From positions 1 to 46,347 of the forward strand of contig JBDRVV010000022.1 in the NCBI GenBank assembly GCA_039802005.1: DNA of 46,347 bases, given 5' to 3'. The position numbers and the translations under genes were made by a program. Source of the DNA: a candidate division WOR-3 bacterium (GTDB taxonomy: Bacteria > Hydrothermota > Tepidihabitantia > SM23-42 > JAOAFX01). The notes under the pieces were generated by a model that saw only the letters and a program-made list of their open reading frames with translations, had not been told where the DNA came from and did no database searches. Of the stretch, positions 32,080 through 40,800 are shown piece after piece (the stretch's first letter is position 1; each line of letters opens with the position of its first letter).

Positions 32080-32726
32080 AGATTGCACCATCAATCATTG
32101 CTGCAGATTTTACCAAGTTAAAGCATGAAATAAAAATGATTGAACAGGCAGGAGCAGATTTAATCCACCTTGATATTATGGATGGGGTATTCGTTCCCAA
32201 CATTACTTTTGGTCCAATGATTGTTGAAGCAATAAACAAAATGACAAAACTTGAACTTGATGCCCACCTTATGATTGTCAATCCCGAAAAATATTATGAA
32301 AGATTTATTGAGTGTGGTACAAAATGGATTTCATTCCATATAGAAACAGTGCGTAATGTTAAAGAGAGTATAAATTTTTTGAAAAAGAAAAAATGCCATC
32401 CCGGCATTGCTATCAATCCTGAAACCCCATTGCAAAAGATATTTAAATATATCGATAGACTTGATTACCTATTGATAATGACCGTGCACCCCGGGTTCTA
32501 CGGTCAGAAATTCATTCCTGAGGTTTTGAAAAAGATTGAGCAAGCAAGAAGATTTATTGATAAAAATCATTTACGCTGTTTGATACAAGTTGATGGGGGG
32601 ATAAATGGAGAAAATGCCTCCATCGTTGCCCGCGCAGGTGCAGATATACTCGTTGCTGGTGCAGGTGTTTTTAAAACAAAAAACTACAAAAAGGCAATAA
32701 GGAATTTGAAGTGTTCCAGAATTTAA
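32076..32726 (+). CDS. rpe: Ribulose-phosphate 3-epimerase
   Basis: 216 aa TIM barrel of the pentose phosphate pathway. Seen: IAPSIIAADFTKLKHEI, LIHLDIMDGVFVPNITFGP, LDAHLMIVNPEKY, ISFHIE, GIAINPETPL, LLIMTVHPGFYGQKFIPEVL, LIQVDGGINGENA and AGADILVAGAGVFK, with the metal-binding His and Asp residues intact. GTG 32076 is the start, overlapping the PASTA stop. It overlaps ffh by 16 nt. Confidence 0.96.
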   Translation: MKIAPSIIAADFTKLKHEIKMIEQAGADLIHLDIMDGVFVPNITFGPMIVEAINKMTKLELDAHLMIVNPEKYYERFIECGTKWISFHIETVRNVKESINFLKKKKCHPGIAINPETPLQKIFKYIDRLDYLLIMTVHPGFYGQKFIPEVLKKIEQARRFIDKNHLRCLIQVDGGINGENASIVARAGADILVAGAGVFKTKNYKKAIRNLKCSRI

Positions 32727-34012
32727 CCGATAGATTCCAAATTTTTCGACGCAAAGTTCTTGGCTATGGTCGTATCACACGCACGGAAATAGATTTAATA
32801 TTAAAGGATTTGCGCATTACACTCCTTGAAGCAGATGTTCATTATCAGGTTGTGAAGGAGTTTATTGAAAATATCCAGAAAAAGTCATTGAATCAAAATC
32901 TTGATAAGAGATTGAATCCTGGCGAATTAGTGATGAAAATCGTATTTGATGAACTTGTCCAATTGTTAGGAAGCAAGCCACAGCATATCAATTTTAAAAA
33001 CACCGGTCCAACAATAATAAGCCTTCTTGGATTGCAGGGTGTTGGGAAAACAACCACTGCCGCAAAGATTGCGCATCGTTTTAATAATAAAAAGCCGCTC
33101 CTTGTTCCGGCAGATGCAAAAAGGCCAGCAGCAGTTGAGCAGCTTACCCAGTTGGGGAAGAGAAACAATATTCCCGTTTTCCCATTAAAAGATGGTGACC
33201 CGGTTCTGACCGCAAAACTCGCAAAAGAGACTGCAGAAAAACAGAATTATGGGCTTGTTATAATTGATACTGCAGGAAGACTGCATATTGATGAGGAACT
33301 TGTTGAGGAGTTGATAAAAATAAATAACACCGTAAAACCCGATTACAAAATTCTCGTAGCTGACGGTATGACCGGACAGGATGCGGTAAATCAGGCAAAA
33401 ACATTTAAAGAAAAAGTTGGACTTGATGGTGTAATTCTTACCAAACTTGATGGTGATGCAAGGGGTGGAGCAGCATTGTCAATTGCGAGGGTTTCGGGTG
33501 TGCCTTTATACTACATTGGTATAAGTGAAAATATTGATGGGCTTGAGGAATTCTATCCGGACAGAATTGCCCAAAGGATTCTGGGGATGGGAGATGTAGT
33601 AAGCCTTGTAGAAAAAGTAAAAACAATAGAAAAAGAAGTAGATCAGGCAAAACTACAGAAAAAGATTGCTAAGGGTGATTTGAATCTTGAAGATTTTATG
33701 GAACAAATGAAGGCAGTGAAAAAACTCGGGCCACTCTCCAAACTCGCGGGTATGCTTCCTGGTGTGAAAGAAGCAGATGTTGATGAAAAAGAATTCAAAA
33801 AGATTGAAGCAATAATAAACTCAATGACAAAAAAAGAACGGCAAAATCCAGAGATAATTGATGGTTCAAGGAGACGCAGAATTGCTTTAGGGAGTGGTAC
33901 GACCGTAGCAGATGTGAATCAGTTATTAAAGCAATTTTTTTATGCACGGGATTTATTGAAGAAATTGGCGCACAGTAAATTACCCGGAAAGAGTCCATTT
34001 AAGCTAAAATAA
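32711..34012 (+). CDS. ffh: Signal recognition particle GTPase Ffh
   Basis: 433 aa. Binds 4.5S/SRP RNA and signal sequences and targets membrane proteins to FtsY and SecYEG. N-domain helices at 1-90, then G domain with LGLQGVGKTTTAAKIAHRF, VPADAKRPAAVEQL, IIDTAGRLHIDEEL, TKLDGDARGGAALS and GISENIDGLEEFYPDR. The M domain has LEDFMEQMKAVKKLGPLSKL, the SRP-RNA motif GSRRRRIALGSGT and a short tail. GTG 32711 overlaps rpe. The tail after the RNA-binding motif has few methionines. Confidence 0.96.
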   Translation: MFQNLTDRFQIFRRKVLGYGRITRTEIDLILKDLRITLLEADVHYQVVKEFIENIQKKSLNQNLDKRLNPGELVMKIVFDELVQLLGSKPQHINFKNTGPTIISLLGLQGVGKTTTAAKIAHRFNNKKPLLVPADAKRPAAVEQLTQLGKRNNIPVFPLKDGDPVLTAKLAKETAEKQNYGLVIIDTAGRLHIDEELVEELIKINNTVKPDYKILVADGMTGQDAVNQAKTFKEKVGLDGVILTKLDGDARGGAALSIARVSGVPLYYIGISENIDGLEEFYPDRIAQRILGMGDVVSLVEKVKTIEKEVDQAKLQKKIAKGDLNLEDFMEQMKAVKKLGPLSKLAGMLPGVKEADVDEKEFKKIEAIINSMTKKERQNPEIIDGSRRRRIALGSGTTVADVNQLLKQFFYARDLLKKLAHSKLPGKSPFKLK

Positions 34013-34105
34013 ACTTTATAATATAAGTATCTACTATAGATACCGCGATAGGAAAATAAAATTGATATTTAAAACTAATGGCACATTATTTGCTTTTTAA
34101 GTCAA

Positions 34106-34133
34106 TTGACGAAATACTAAAAGTGGATAAAAT
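34106..34133 (+). promoter_or_regulatory. Promoter of the secreted hydrolase gene
   Basis: TTGACG (34106-34111), 16-nt spacer, TAAAAT (34128-34133). AAAGGGAG before ATG 34152. A small GTATCT-ACTAT-AGATAC hairpin near 34027-34043 may end the ffh transcript. Confidence 0.65.
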
Positions 34134-34151
34134 AAGAAAGGGAGTAGAACA

Positions 34152-36716
34152 ATGGGAATAATGTTGTTAATAATTATTGTATCGTTAGACAATAATTCAG
34201 TATTAAAAGATACAATCATAATAAACAACTGGTGGTATCTCGGTCCGTTTCCCGTTGGCGTCCGGGAAGGAATAACCGGCTTGGATATTGATTTTTTTAA
34301 TGAAAATTTTCAACCAGATACCATGATTAGTTACTTCAGCTTTCTTGCCCCAGAGGGATTTATTAAGTGGAGAAAATTAAATACCGAAAATGATAATGTA
34401 AACATTGAATATAACAATGTGTTCTGGGATGCAATCCAGGAATATTATGGTGTTGCAGGACTCGCCTGTGCAAGTATTTTATATGGAGAGTTTGAATCTA
34501 CTGATAGAATCTCCGCTTTAATAAGCGCCCGGGGATTGGGTTCGTTTATTTTGAATGGCAGAGCCTATCCTGGGGATGTATATAGCGATGGTTATGTCCA
34601 GATACCAGTCGTATTAAACAAGGGCAAAAATAAAATTATTATAAGACCCACTGGCTATGGCGGGAATTCATTTTCTTTTAAAATCATTACAAGCCCAGCA
34701 TCTTTAATGATAATTAGAGATATCACCAAACCTGATTTCATTTATGGAGAGAATTATTCTGGCTATATTGGTGTACCTGTTATAAATACAACCGAAAAGA
34801 CAATAGATAGATTGAAGATTGAGATTTATGGCGATGATATACAAAAGACCGAAAAAGAATTTTTAAGGATTATGCCCTTATCATTGGCAAAAATTCCTGT
34901 AGTATTGGAATCAAAAGATAAGATAAAAAGAGAAGATAGCACGCTAATCAGAATTCGTGCATATAATAGCATTTATGAAGCGAAAGACTCTGTGTGGATA
35001 AAGATTAAAAAACCTGGTGAGCCTTATATTAAGACATTTATCTCAAAGATAGATAATTCCTGCCAATATTATGCAATCCTTCCACCAAAAAATTTTGAGC
35101 CTGAATCTACCTATGCATTAATTATGTCCTGCCATGGTGCAAATGTAGAAGCGATAAACCAGGTTAAATCATATTCACAAAAAGACTGGGCTTACATTGT
35201 TGCACCGACAAATCGGAGAAGATATGGCTTTGACTGGCAAGACTGGGGAAGGCTTGATTTTCTTGAGGTCCTTGAAGATGTAAAAAGGAATTTTAAGATT
35301 GATGAAAATAGGGTTTATCTTACCGGGCATTCAATGGGTGGACATGGCGTCTGGCACATTGGATTATCACATTCTGATTTATTTGCCGCAATTGCACCGA
35401 GTGCGGGTTGGGCAAGTTTCCAATTATATTTTCCGTGGTTTTTACAGAGAAGCGAAATTTTTGCTGAACCTGAACAGATAAAATATCGTGATATGGTGTT
35501 GAGAGAAGATAATGCACCCGCATATTTAGAGAATGCTCTAAATTTACCAATATATATTTTACATGGTGAGGCAGATGATAATGTCCCACCGATTCAGGGA
35601 AGAATGATGGCTCAGTATCTGAAAGAATTAAACTATGATTTTATGTATAATGAAGTTGCGGGAAAAGAACACTGGTGGGATATTGATTCAACACCAGGAA
35701 TTGATTGTGTGGATTTAAAAGAAATGATGGATTTTTTGAAAGAGAAAAAGAGGAATCCATATCCCGAGAGTATTATTTTTAAAACTTCAAATATTGGACA
35801 TTCAAATAAAGGGTATTGGATAAGAATAGATGAACTGGATAATATTTATCAGGATGGAAAGATAATCGCTAAATTTGATTCCTTGGGTTGGGATGAAACA
35901 TCTGTGGGCCCCTGGCATAGTTTTATTCAATACAATATTCAAACTGAGAATATAAAAGTTTTCAATGTTTTACTTAAAAAATTTAAGTTTGTTCCTGGTT
36001 ATATTTTATTCAATATAAATGGTAAAGAGATAAAATGCAAATATGATTATCAGGATGAAATAACATTTATAAAATACAAAGACGGTTTTAAAATGATAAA
36101 ATACAGCAAAAAAGGATTGAAAAAGACCCCAGCACTTTATGGACCCATAAAACAGGCATATTTCAACCCATTTATTTTGGTTTATGGTACAATCGGCGAT
36201 TCAATTGATGTTGAAAATAATCTCCATTATGCAAGATTGCAGTCTTATACCTGGTGGATAAGGGCAAATGGATTCTGTGAGATTATTCCCGATACTGAAA
36301 TTGTTGAAAAACATATCAAGAATTTCAATCTTGTCCTTTTTGGGAATTCTCAAACCAATGCAATCATTAAGAAAATAAGCAAAAAACTGCCGATAAATTT
36401 TAAAAGTGTCGGTTCTTATGAAGATTGCATTGCAATAAAAAATAAGGTCCTGAGAAATCCCGATTTATGTCTGATGGAAATCTATCCCAATCCATTGAAT
36501 CGAGAAAAATTTGTTTTATTATATTCAGCAACATCAAAAAAAGCACAAAAATATCTTGGATTATTTCCGGTAATCTATTCTGGCTCAGGATTACCTGATT
36601 TTATTATATGGGATGAATCTGCGGCAAGATATGGTTGGACAGGTGTACTTTCTGCAGGGTTTTTTAATAAAAATTGGCAGATTGATTGGAATTTATTATA
36701 TCAATTTACCCCTTGA
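34152..36716 (+). CDS. Secreted serine hydrolase, prolyl-oligopeptidase/esterase type
   Basis: 854 aa. Short hydrophobic start (GIMLLIIIVSL), possibly a signal peptide. Residues about 20-290 are beta-rich (NWWYLGPFPVGVREG; a carbohydrate-binding-like unit around IIIRPTGYGGNSFSF). The alpha/beta-hydrolase domain follows, with VYLTGHSMGGHGVWHIGL (nucleophile S394), LHGEADDNVPP (acid D475 or D476) and AGKEHWWD (H507). This is the Ser-Asp-His arrangement of prolyl-oligopeptidase-like enzymes and feruloyl-type esterases. The C-terminal half is not recognised. Substrate unknown. No sorting domain is seen at the C-terminus. Confidence 0.8.
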   Translation: MGIMLLIIIVSLDNNSVLKDTIIINNWWYLGPFPVGVREGITGLDIDFFNENFQPDTMISYFSFLAPEGFIKWRKLNTENDNVNIEYNNVFWDAIQEYYGVAGLACASILYGEFESTDRISALISARGLGSFILNGRAYPGDVYSDGYVQIPVVLNKGKNKIIIRPTGYGGNSFSFKIITSPASLMIIRDITKPDFIYGENYSGYIGVPVINTTEKTIDRLKIEIYGDDIQKTEKEFLRIMPLSLAKIPVVLESKDKIKREDSTLIRIRAYNSIYEAKDSVWIKIKKPGEPYIKTFISKIDNSCQYYAILPPKNFEPESTYALIMSCHGANVEAINQVKSYSQKDWAYIVAPTNRRRYGFDWQDWGRLDFLEVLEDVKRNFKIDENRVYLTGHSMGGHGVWHIGLSHSDLFAAIAPSAGWASFQLYFPWFLQRSEIFAEPEQIKYRDMVLREDNAPAYLENALNLPIYILHGEADDNVPPIQGRMMAQYLKELNYDFMYNEVAGKEHWWDIDSTPGIDCVDLKEMMDFLKEKKRNPYPESIIFKTSNIGHSNKGYWIRIDELDNIYQDGKIIAKFDSLGWDETSVGPWHSFIQYNIQTENIKVFNVLLKKFKFVPGYILFNINGKEIKCKYDYQDEITFIKYKDGFKMIKYSKKGLKKTPALYGPIKQAYFNPFILVYGTIGDSIDVENNLHYARLQSYTWWIRANGFCEIIPDTEIVEKHIKNFNLVLFGNSQTNAIIKKISKKLPINFKSVGSYEDCIAIKNKVLRNPDLCLMEIYPNPLNREKFVLLYSATSKKAQKYLGLFPVIYSGSGLPDFIIWDESAARYGWTGVLSAGFFNKNWQIDWNLLYQFTP

Positions 36717-36740
36717 CAAAGTAGCGATAATAGATATAAT
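36713..36740 (+). promoter_or_regulatory. Promoter of the subtilase gene
   Basis: TTGACA (36713-36718, overlapping the stop of the hydrolase), 16-nt spacer, TATAAT (36735-36740). Confidence 0.78.
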
Positions 36741-36768
36741 ATAATATAGGGACTTAAGGGTCATAAAG

Positions 36769-36851
36769 AAGGAGGTGATCTTAATAAAAAATCAATAAGT
36801 AAATATTAGTAAAGAAATAAGGGAGTGAATAAAATAATGAAAGGGGGCTAA
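36769..36851 (+). other. Orphan full-length Shine-Dalgarno and four-codon mini-ORF before the subtilase
   Basis: AAGGAGGTGATC (36769-36780) is a 12-nt match to the complement of the conserved 16S rRNA 3' tail, but no reading frame follows it. Further on, ATG AAA GGG GGC TAA (36837-36851) is a four-codon frame whose stop directly abuts the subtilase ATG at 36852. It could be a translation-loading site, or a damaged signal-peptide start that once supplied the missing lysine. Confidence 0.4.
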
Positions 36852-39602
36852 ATGATAGGTTTGTGTTCAATAATGTTGTTGGCATTATTGCCACCCATTC
36901 CGGGTAAAATGACCCCGGAACTCGTAAAAATCTTAAATAACACACCACCACAGGAAAAAGTTTTTGTGATCGTCCATATGAATACAGAATATCCGTACGA
37001 TGCGATTGAAGGAATGACACCACAGGAAAAGTGCGATGTTTTTGAGTCCGTGGCAATGAATTCGCAGCGCGATGTAGTGAATTATCTCAATTCTTTATCG
37101 AAAGACAAGGCAGAAGTTGTTAGACAATTCTGGATTTTCAATGGATTTCATTTGAAGGCAACAAAGGATGTGATTGAAGAACTGGCAAAGAGGGATGATA
37201 TATGGTGCATTTCTCATAATGGAACGATTCAATTGGATGCTACCATGGGCGAAGAGGTCACTGAACCGAGGACTCCGGAATGGAATATTACTAAAATTAT
37301 GGCAGAATCATGCTGGGCAGCAGGATTCAATGGAACCGGAATAATAATCGGTCATATTGATACCGGGGTTTATACTGACCATCCCGCGCTCGCCGGCAAA
37401 TGGCTTTCACCATACTGGCACGATGGTGTCAGCGGTCAATCAACACCTTATGATGACCATAATCATGGAACCCATACAATGGGCACAATCTGTGGCGGTG
37501 ATGGTCCTGGTCCATTTACATATGATATTGGCGTTGCCTATGGTGCAAAATTCATTCCTACAAAAGCGTTTGATGCTAATGGCTCAGGTCAATTCTCCTG
37601 GATAGATGCCTGTATGCAGTATCTGGCAAATTTAAAACAGAGCGGCGTTGATATCCGGGTGATTGGAAATTCCTGGGGCAATAGTAATGGTTCATATACT
37701 GGCTTCTGGACCGCAGTCTTGAACTGGAAGAATCTTGGTGTATTCCCCGTATTTTCTAATGGTAATTCAGGACCTGGTGCAGGAACAGTTGGTTCACCGG
37801 CAAGTTATCCAATAACGATTGGTGTTGGTGCAACTGATAACGGCGACAATATCGCGTCTTTCTCATCGCGTGGACCATCACCGAATGTCAGTCCAATAAA
37901 TGACCCACAATACTGGTACTATTCAACCTGGAATTTCTTAAAACCCGATGTGTCAGCACCCGGTGTCAATGTCAATTCCTCATTGAGAACCGGTGGTTAC
38001 GGAACAATGAGCGGAACATCAATGGCGTCACCACATGTAACTGGTGGAACCGCAGTTTTATTGCAGAAGAATAACGGGCTTACTGTGGGTGACCTTTATG
38101 ATTTATTCCGCAACTACTGTGATCAACCTTCTGCTGGTGCACCATATCCGAATAATAATTATGGTTGGGGCAGAATAAACTTGTGGCGTTCATTACAGGC
38201 AGTTCCAACCAGCAACCGACCGAATGTAGTATTGAGCCGGACAAATATTGTTAATGACAACAATGGCAATGGAAAACTTGATCCGGGTGAAAATGCAGGT
38301 ATTGTGACCTATGTGAAGAATACAGGCGGTGTAGTAGCAACCAATGTGCAGGGAAGATTAAGGACAACATCGCCTTATATCACTATAACCGATTCAATGT
38401 ACACATATGGCACGATAAATTCTGGTGATAGTGCAAATAATGTCTCCGACCCGTATGATATAAGTGTCCATGCCTCAACACCACCCGGGCATATGGCGAA
38501 TTTCCAGCTGGTGCTCATTGCTGCAGAGACTACCTGGGTAAGAACTTTCTCATATCAGGTTGGTGTTGCACCTGGTGAAATTATATGGGGTCCAAAATCC
38601 CTACCCAATTTCCCAACAAACAATTTTATCTATGGTGTTGCCTATGACCGCACCGGTGATAGAATCTATGTGGTAGATTTCTTGTCTACCCAAATCCGTT
38701 ACTATTCCTCAGATAGTTTTGTAACATACTACGGTGCAATCACTGCACCACAGGATTCTGGAGTTGACCTGGCATACTCCCGGTATGATGACGCATTATA
38801 CTTCGCCAATTATCCGCAGAAACTGGTATGGAAGCTGAATAAAAATACAGGCGCTGTTCTTCGTCAGTTCAATAATCCCGCGAATGATTATCCGGTGGGT
38901 ATTGCCTTCCGTCCGCCTAATACAATGTGGTATGCAGATAGAAGAACCGCTCTTGGTGGTACTCAGTTAATTTATATTGGAGATACCCTTGGAACAGCAA
39001 CACAATATAACAGTCCGATTCAGGGATACTACAATACCCGCTGTCTGGCTTATGACTCTTTGGGCAATTCCTTTGTAAATGTCCAGACCTGGTTCAATTC
39101 AAGCCAGGCACTTGATAGTGTTGGTGTTGTTGAATTCACGGGCACACCACCTACATTTACTGGCAAGAAATTTCTTTTAAATCCTGGTTGGAATATCCGT
39201 GGTATTGAGGCAGACCCGAGAGACGGTAATTACTGGGTTACGATTGTGCAAATCAGTGGCTCCTATGTTAATCAAATTGTAAAGGTCAAAGGTTTCTACA
39301 CACCTCTCACCCCGGTTGAAGAATCCGAAAAAGAGAATGTTGCTAATTGGAAACTACTTAAGGTTGTTCCAAACCCAGCAAAGAGTAATCTTACATTTTA
39401 CATCAATCCTAACAATATAAAGCATAACTACTTGAGCATTTACGATATCAGCGGTCGTCTTGTAGCAAAAGTCAATTTTGATAAAGGAGCGAGTGTAATC
39501 AACTGGAATCCACGGAATTCTTCTCTTGCCGATGGAATATACTTTGCAATGCTGGAGAAGGACGATGGAATAATAACCGAAAAATTCGTCCTTACGCGCT
39601 AA
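36852..39602 (+). CDS. Secreted subtilisin-like serine protease (S8) with T9SS sorting domain
   Basis: 916 aa. Signal-like start (GLCSIMLLALLPPIPG) lacking basic residues. Residues about 30-125 resemble an inhibitor prodomain (EKVFVIVHMNTEYPYDAIEG). The catalytic domain has D170 in GHIDTGVYTDHP, H205 in NHGTHTMGTI and S390 in SGTSMASPHVTGG. Next are a CARDB-like module with a calcium-loop-like DNNGNGKLDPGEN (about 465-580), a beta-propeller-like region with repeated YDRTGDRIYVVD units, and a C-terminal sorting domain (VVPNPAKSNLTFYI, LSIYDISGRLVAK). ATG follows directly after an in-frame TAA, so no earlier start exists. Confidence 0.93.
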   Translation: MIGLCSIMLLALLPPIPGKMTPELVKILNNTPPQEKVFVIVHMNTEYPYDAIEGMTPQEKCDVFESVAMNSQRDVVNYLNSLSKDKAEVVRQFWIFNGFHLKATKDVIEELAKRDDIWCISHNGTIQLDATMGEEVTEPRTPEWNITKIMAESCWAAGFNGTGIIIGHIDTGVYTDHPALAGKWLSPYWHDGVSGQSTPYDDHNHGTHTMGTICGGDGPGPFTYDIGVAYGAKFIPTKAFDANGSGQFSWIDACMQYLANLKQSGVDIRVIGNSWGNSNGSYTGFWTAVLNWKNLGVFPVFSNGNSGPGAGTVGSPASYPITIGVGATDNGDNIASFSSRGPSPNVSPINDPQYWYYSTWNFLKPDVSAPGVNVNSSLRTGGYGTMSGTSMASPHVTGGTAVLLQKNNGLTVGDLYDLFRNYCDQPSAGAPYPNNNYGWGRINLWRSLQAVPTSNRPNVVLSRTNIVNDNNGNGKLDPGENAGIVTYVKNTGGVVATNVQGRLRTTSPYITITDSMYTYGTINSGDSANNVSDPYDISVHASTPPGHMANFQLVLIAAETTWVRTFSYQVGVAPGEIIWGPKSLPNFPTNNFIYGVAYDRTGDRIYVVDFLSTQIRYYSSDSFVTYYGAITAPQDSGVDLAYSRYDDALYFANYPQKLVWKLNKNTGAVLRQFNNPANDYPVGIAFRPPNTMWYADRRTALGGTQLIYIGDTLGTATQYNSPIQGYYNTRCLAYDSLGNSFVNVQTWFNSSQALDSVGVVEFTGTPPTFTGKKFLLNPGWNIRGIEADPRDGNYWVTIVQISGSYVNQIVKVKGFYTPLTPVEESEKENVANWKLLKVVPNPAKSNLTFYINPNNIKHNYLSIYDISGRLVAKVNFDKGASVINWNPRNSSLADGIYFAMLEKDDGIITEKFVLTR

Positions 39603-39613
39603 AAAGATGGATG

Positions 39614-39645
39614 AGCAGGGCCCTGGCTTTAGCCGGGGCTCTGCT
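39614..39645 (+). terminator. Terminator-like hairpin after the subtilase gene
   Basis: AGCAGGGCCC (39614-39623) pairs with GGGGCTCTGCT (39635-39645) with one G-T mismatch pair. The T-run after it is weak (TATCTCATT). Confidence 0.6.
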
Positions 39646-39655
39646 TATCTCATTG

Positions 39656-39683
39656 TTGACATTGTAAAAATAATGAATATACT
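39656..39683 (+). promoter_or_regulatory. Promoter of the first UxxC selenoprotein gene
   Basis: TTGACA (39656-39661), 16-nt spacer, TATACT (39678-39683), with AAAGGGG before ATG 39708. Confidence 0.8.
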
Positions 39684-39707
39684 ATAGAAAATACTGAAAG
39701 GGGTGCT

Positions 39708-40742
39708 ATGAAAATTGCTAAGTCAGTTGTAATACTATCGTTTTTTCTTATAATGCTCAATATTTCTTCTGGTGCACAAAGGGTTGTAGTTGCGGAGATG
39801 ATCGGCGACGAAACCTGAGGATCCTGTGCTGCGGCAAGCGGTGCGCTTGCTCAAATAGCTTTAAACTATCCCGGAAGGGTAGCAGCAATTGATGTTCACG
39901 ATAACCCAGCAGATTCTTTCTTCCTGCAAGAAGCATATAATAGAATCCGTTATTATCCACCACCATTTTACGGTATGTATATGCATCCCTGGCTCTGGTA
40001 TGATGGAAATCAACATGGCGGGACGAATTATTCTCAATGGGAATCTATGATTGTAAACCGTATGAACCAACCTGCACCGGTTACAATTTATCTTGATGGT
40101 GAATATTCACCGGGTAGTAATTCAGGGACTATTTATGCCACATATAAAAATGATTCTACCGCAACGATCAATGGAAGGGTAATCTTCGTTATAACTGAAG
40201 ATAGTCTATTTTATCCAGCACCCAATGGTGCATTATGGCATAGCAATGTACCCAGGGATTATATTCCCGACCATAATGGCACAACAGTCTCAATTCCACC
40301 GGGCGATTCAATTACAATAACTATGCCTTTTACCACCCATCCTAACTGGAATAAATCGCATTGCAAGATAAAAACATGGATTCAAAACGATGTAATGCAA
40401 CCTGATTCAACAAAGGAAATATGGCAGGGTGCGATAGTTAATCTACTTGAACTCGGTATTGAAGAAAATCCAGGCAAGAAGTGTGAAAAATTAAGTCTAC
40501 AGGTTTTCCCCAACCCCTGTCCGCGCACCGATGCCCTGCACTTCTATTTTCCATATCCAACCGACTACAAAATTTCAATATATGACTGCACCGGAAGGGA
40601 GATAAAGAATATTTCAGGTAATGCCAAATCGGTTAAATGGGATTTAAAAAACAACCAAGGGTATAAAGCTAAACCCGGTGTTTATTTTTACCGTTTTGTA
40701 GATAAAAAAATAATATTTTCTGGTAAATGTGTAATTGAGTAG
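39708..40742 (+). CDS. Omp28/thioredoxin-like secreted selenoprotein (UxxC), copy 1
   Basis: 344 aa with the in-frame TGA at 39816-39818 read as Sec37. A signal peptide (SVVILSFFLIMLNISSGA) is followed by RVVVAEMIGDETUGSCAAAS. Sec37 is in the place of the first cysteine of a CxxC redox motif, with C40 as partner. The thioredoxin-like part continues to about residue 120, and beta-sandwich segments follow (NDSTATINGRVIFVITEDS). The end is a T9SS sorting domain (QVFPNPCPRTDALHFYF, KISIYDCTGREIKN). The same layout occurs in copy 2 at 45128. It ends in TAG, not TGA. A hairpin with a GG-loop lies 15 nt after the UGA. Exact reaction unknown; a thiol-disulfide or peroxide-reducing role is inferred. 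Confidence 0.85.
39834..39850 (+). promoter_or_regulatory. Bacterial SECIS-like hairpin, UxxC copy 1
   Basis: GCAAGC (39834-39839), loop GGTGC, GCTTGC (39845-39850), a perfect 6-bp stem. The loop begins 21 nt after the UGA, with GG first. Confidence 0.75.
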
Positions 40743-40800
40743 AAGGAGGTGAAATACGAAAGACTCTATTAGAAAATTGATTATGAGCAAAGGGGGTATT

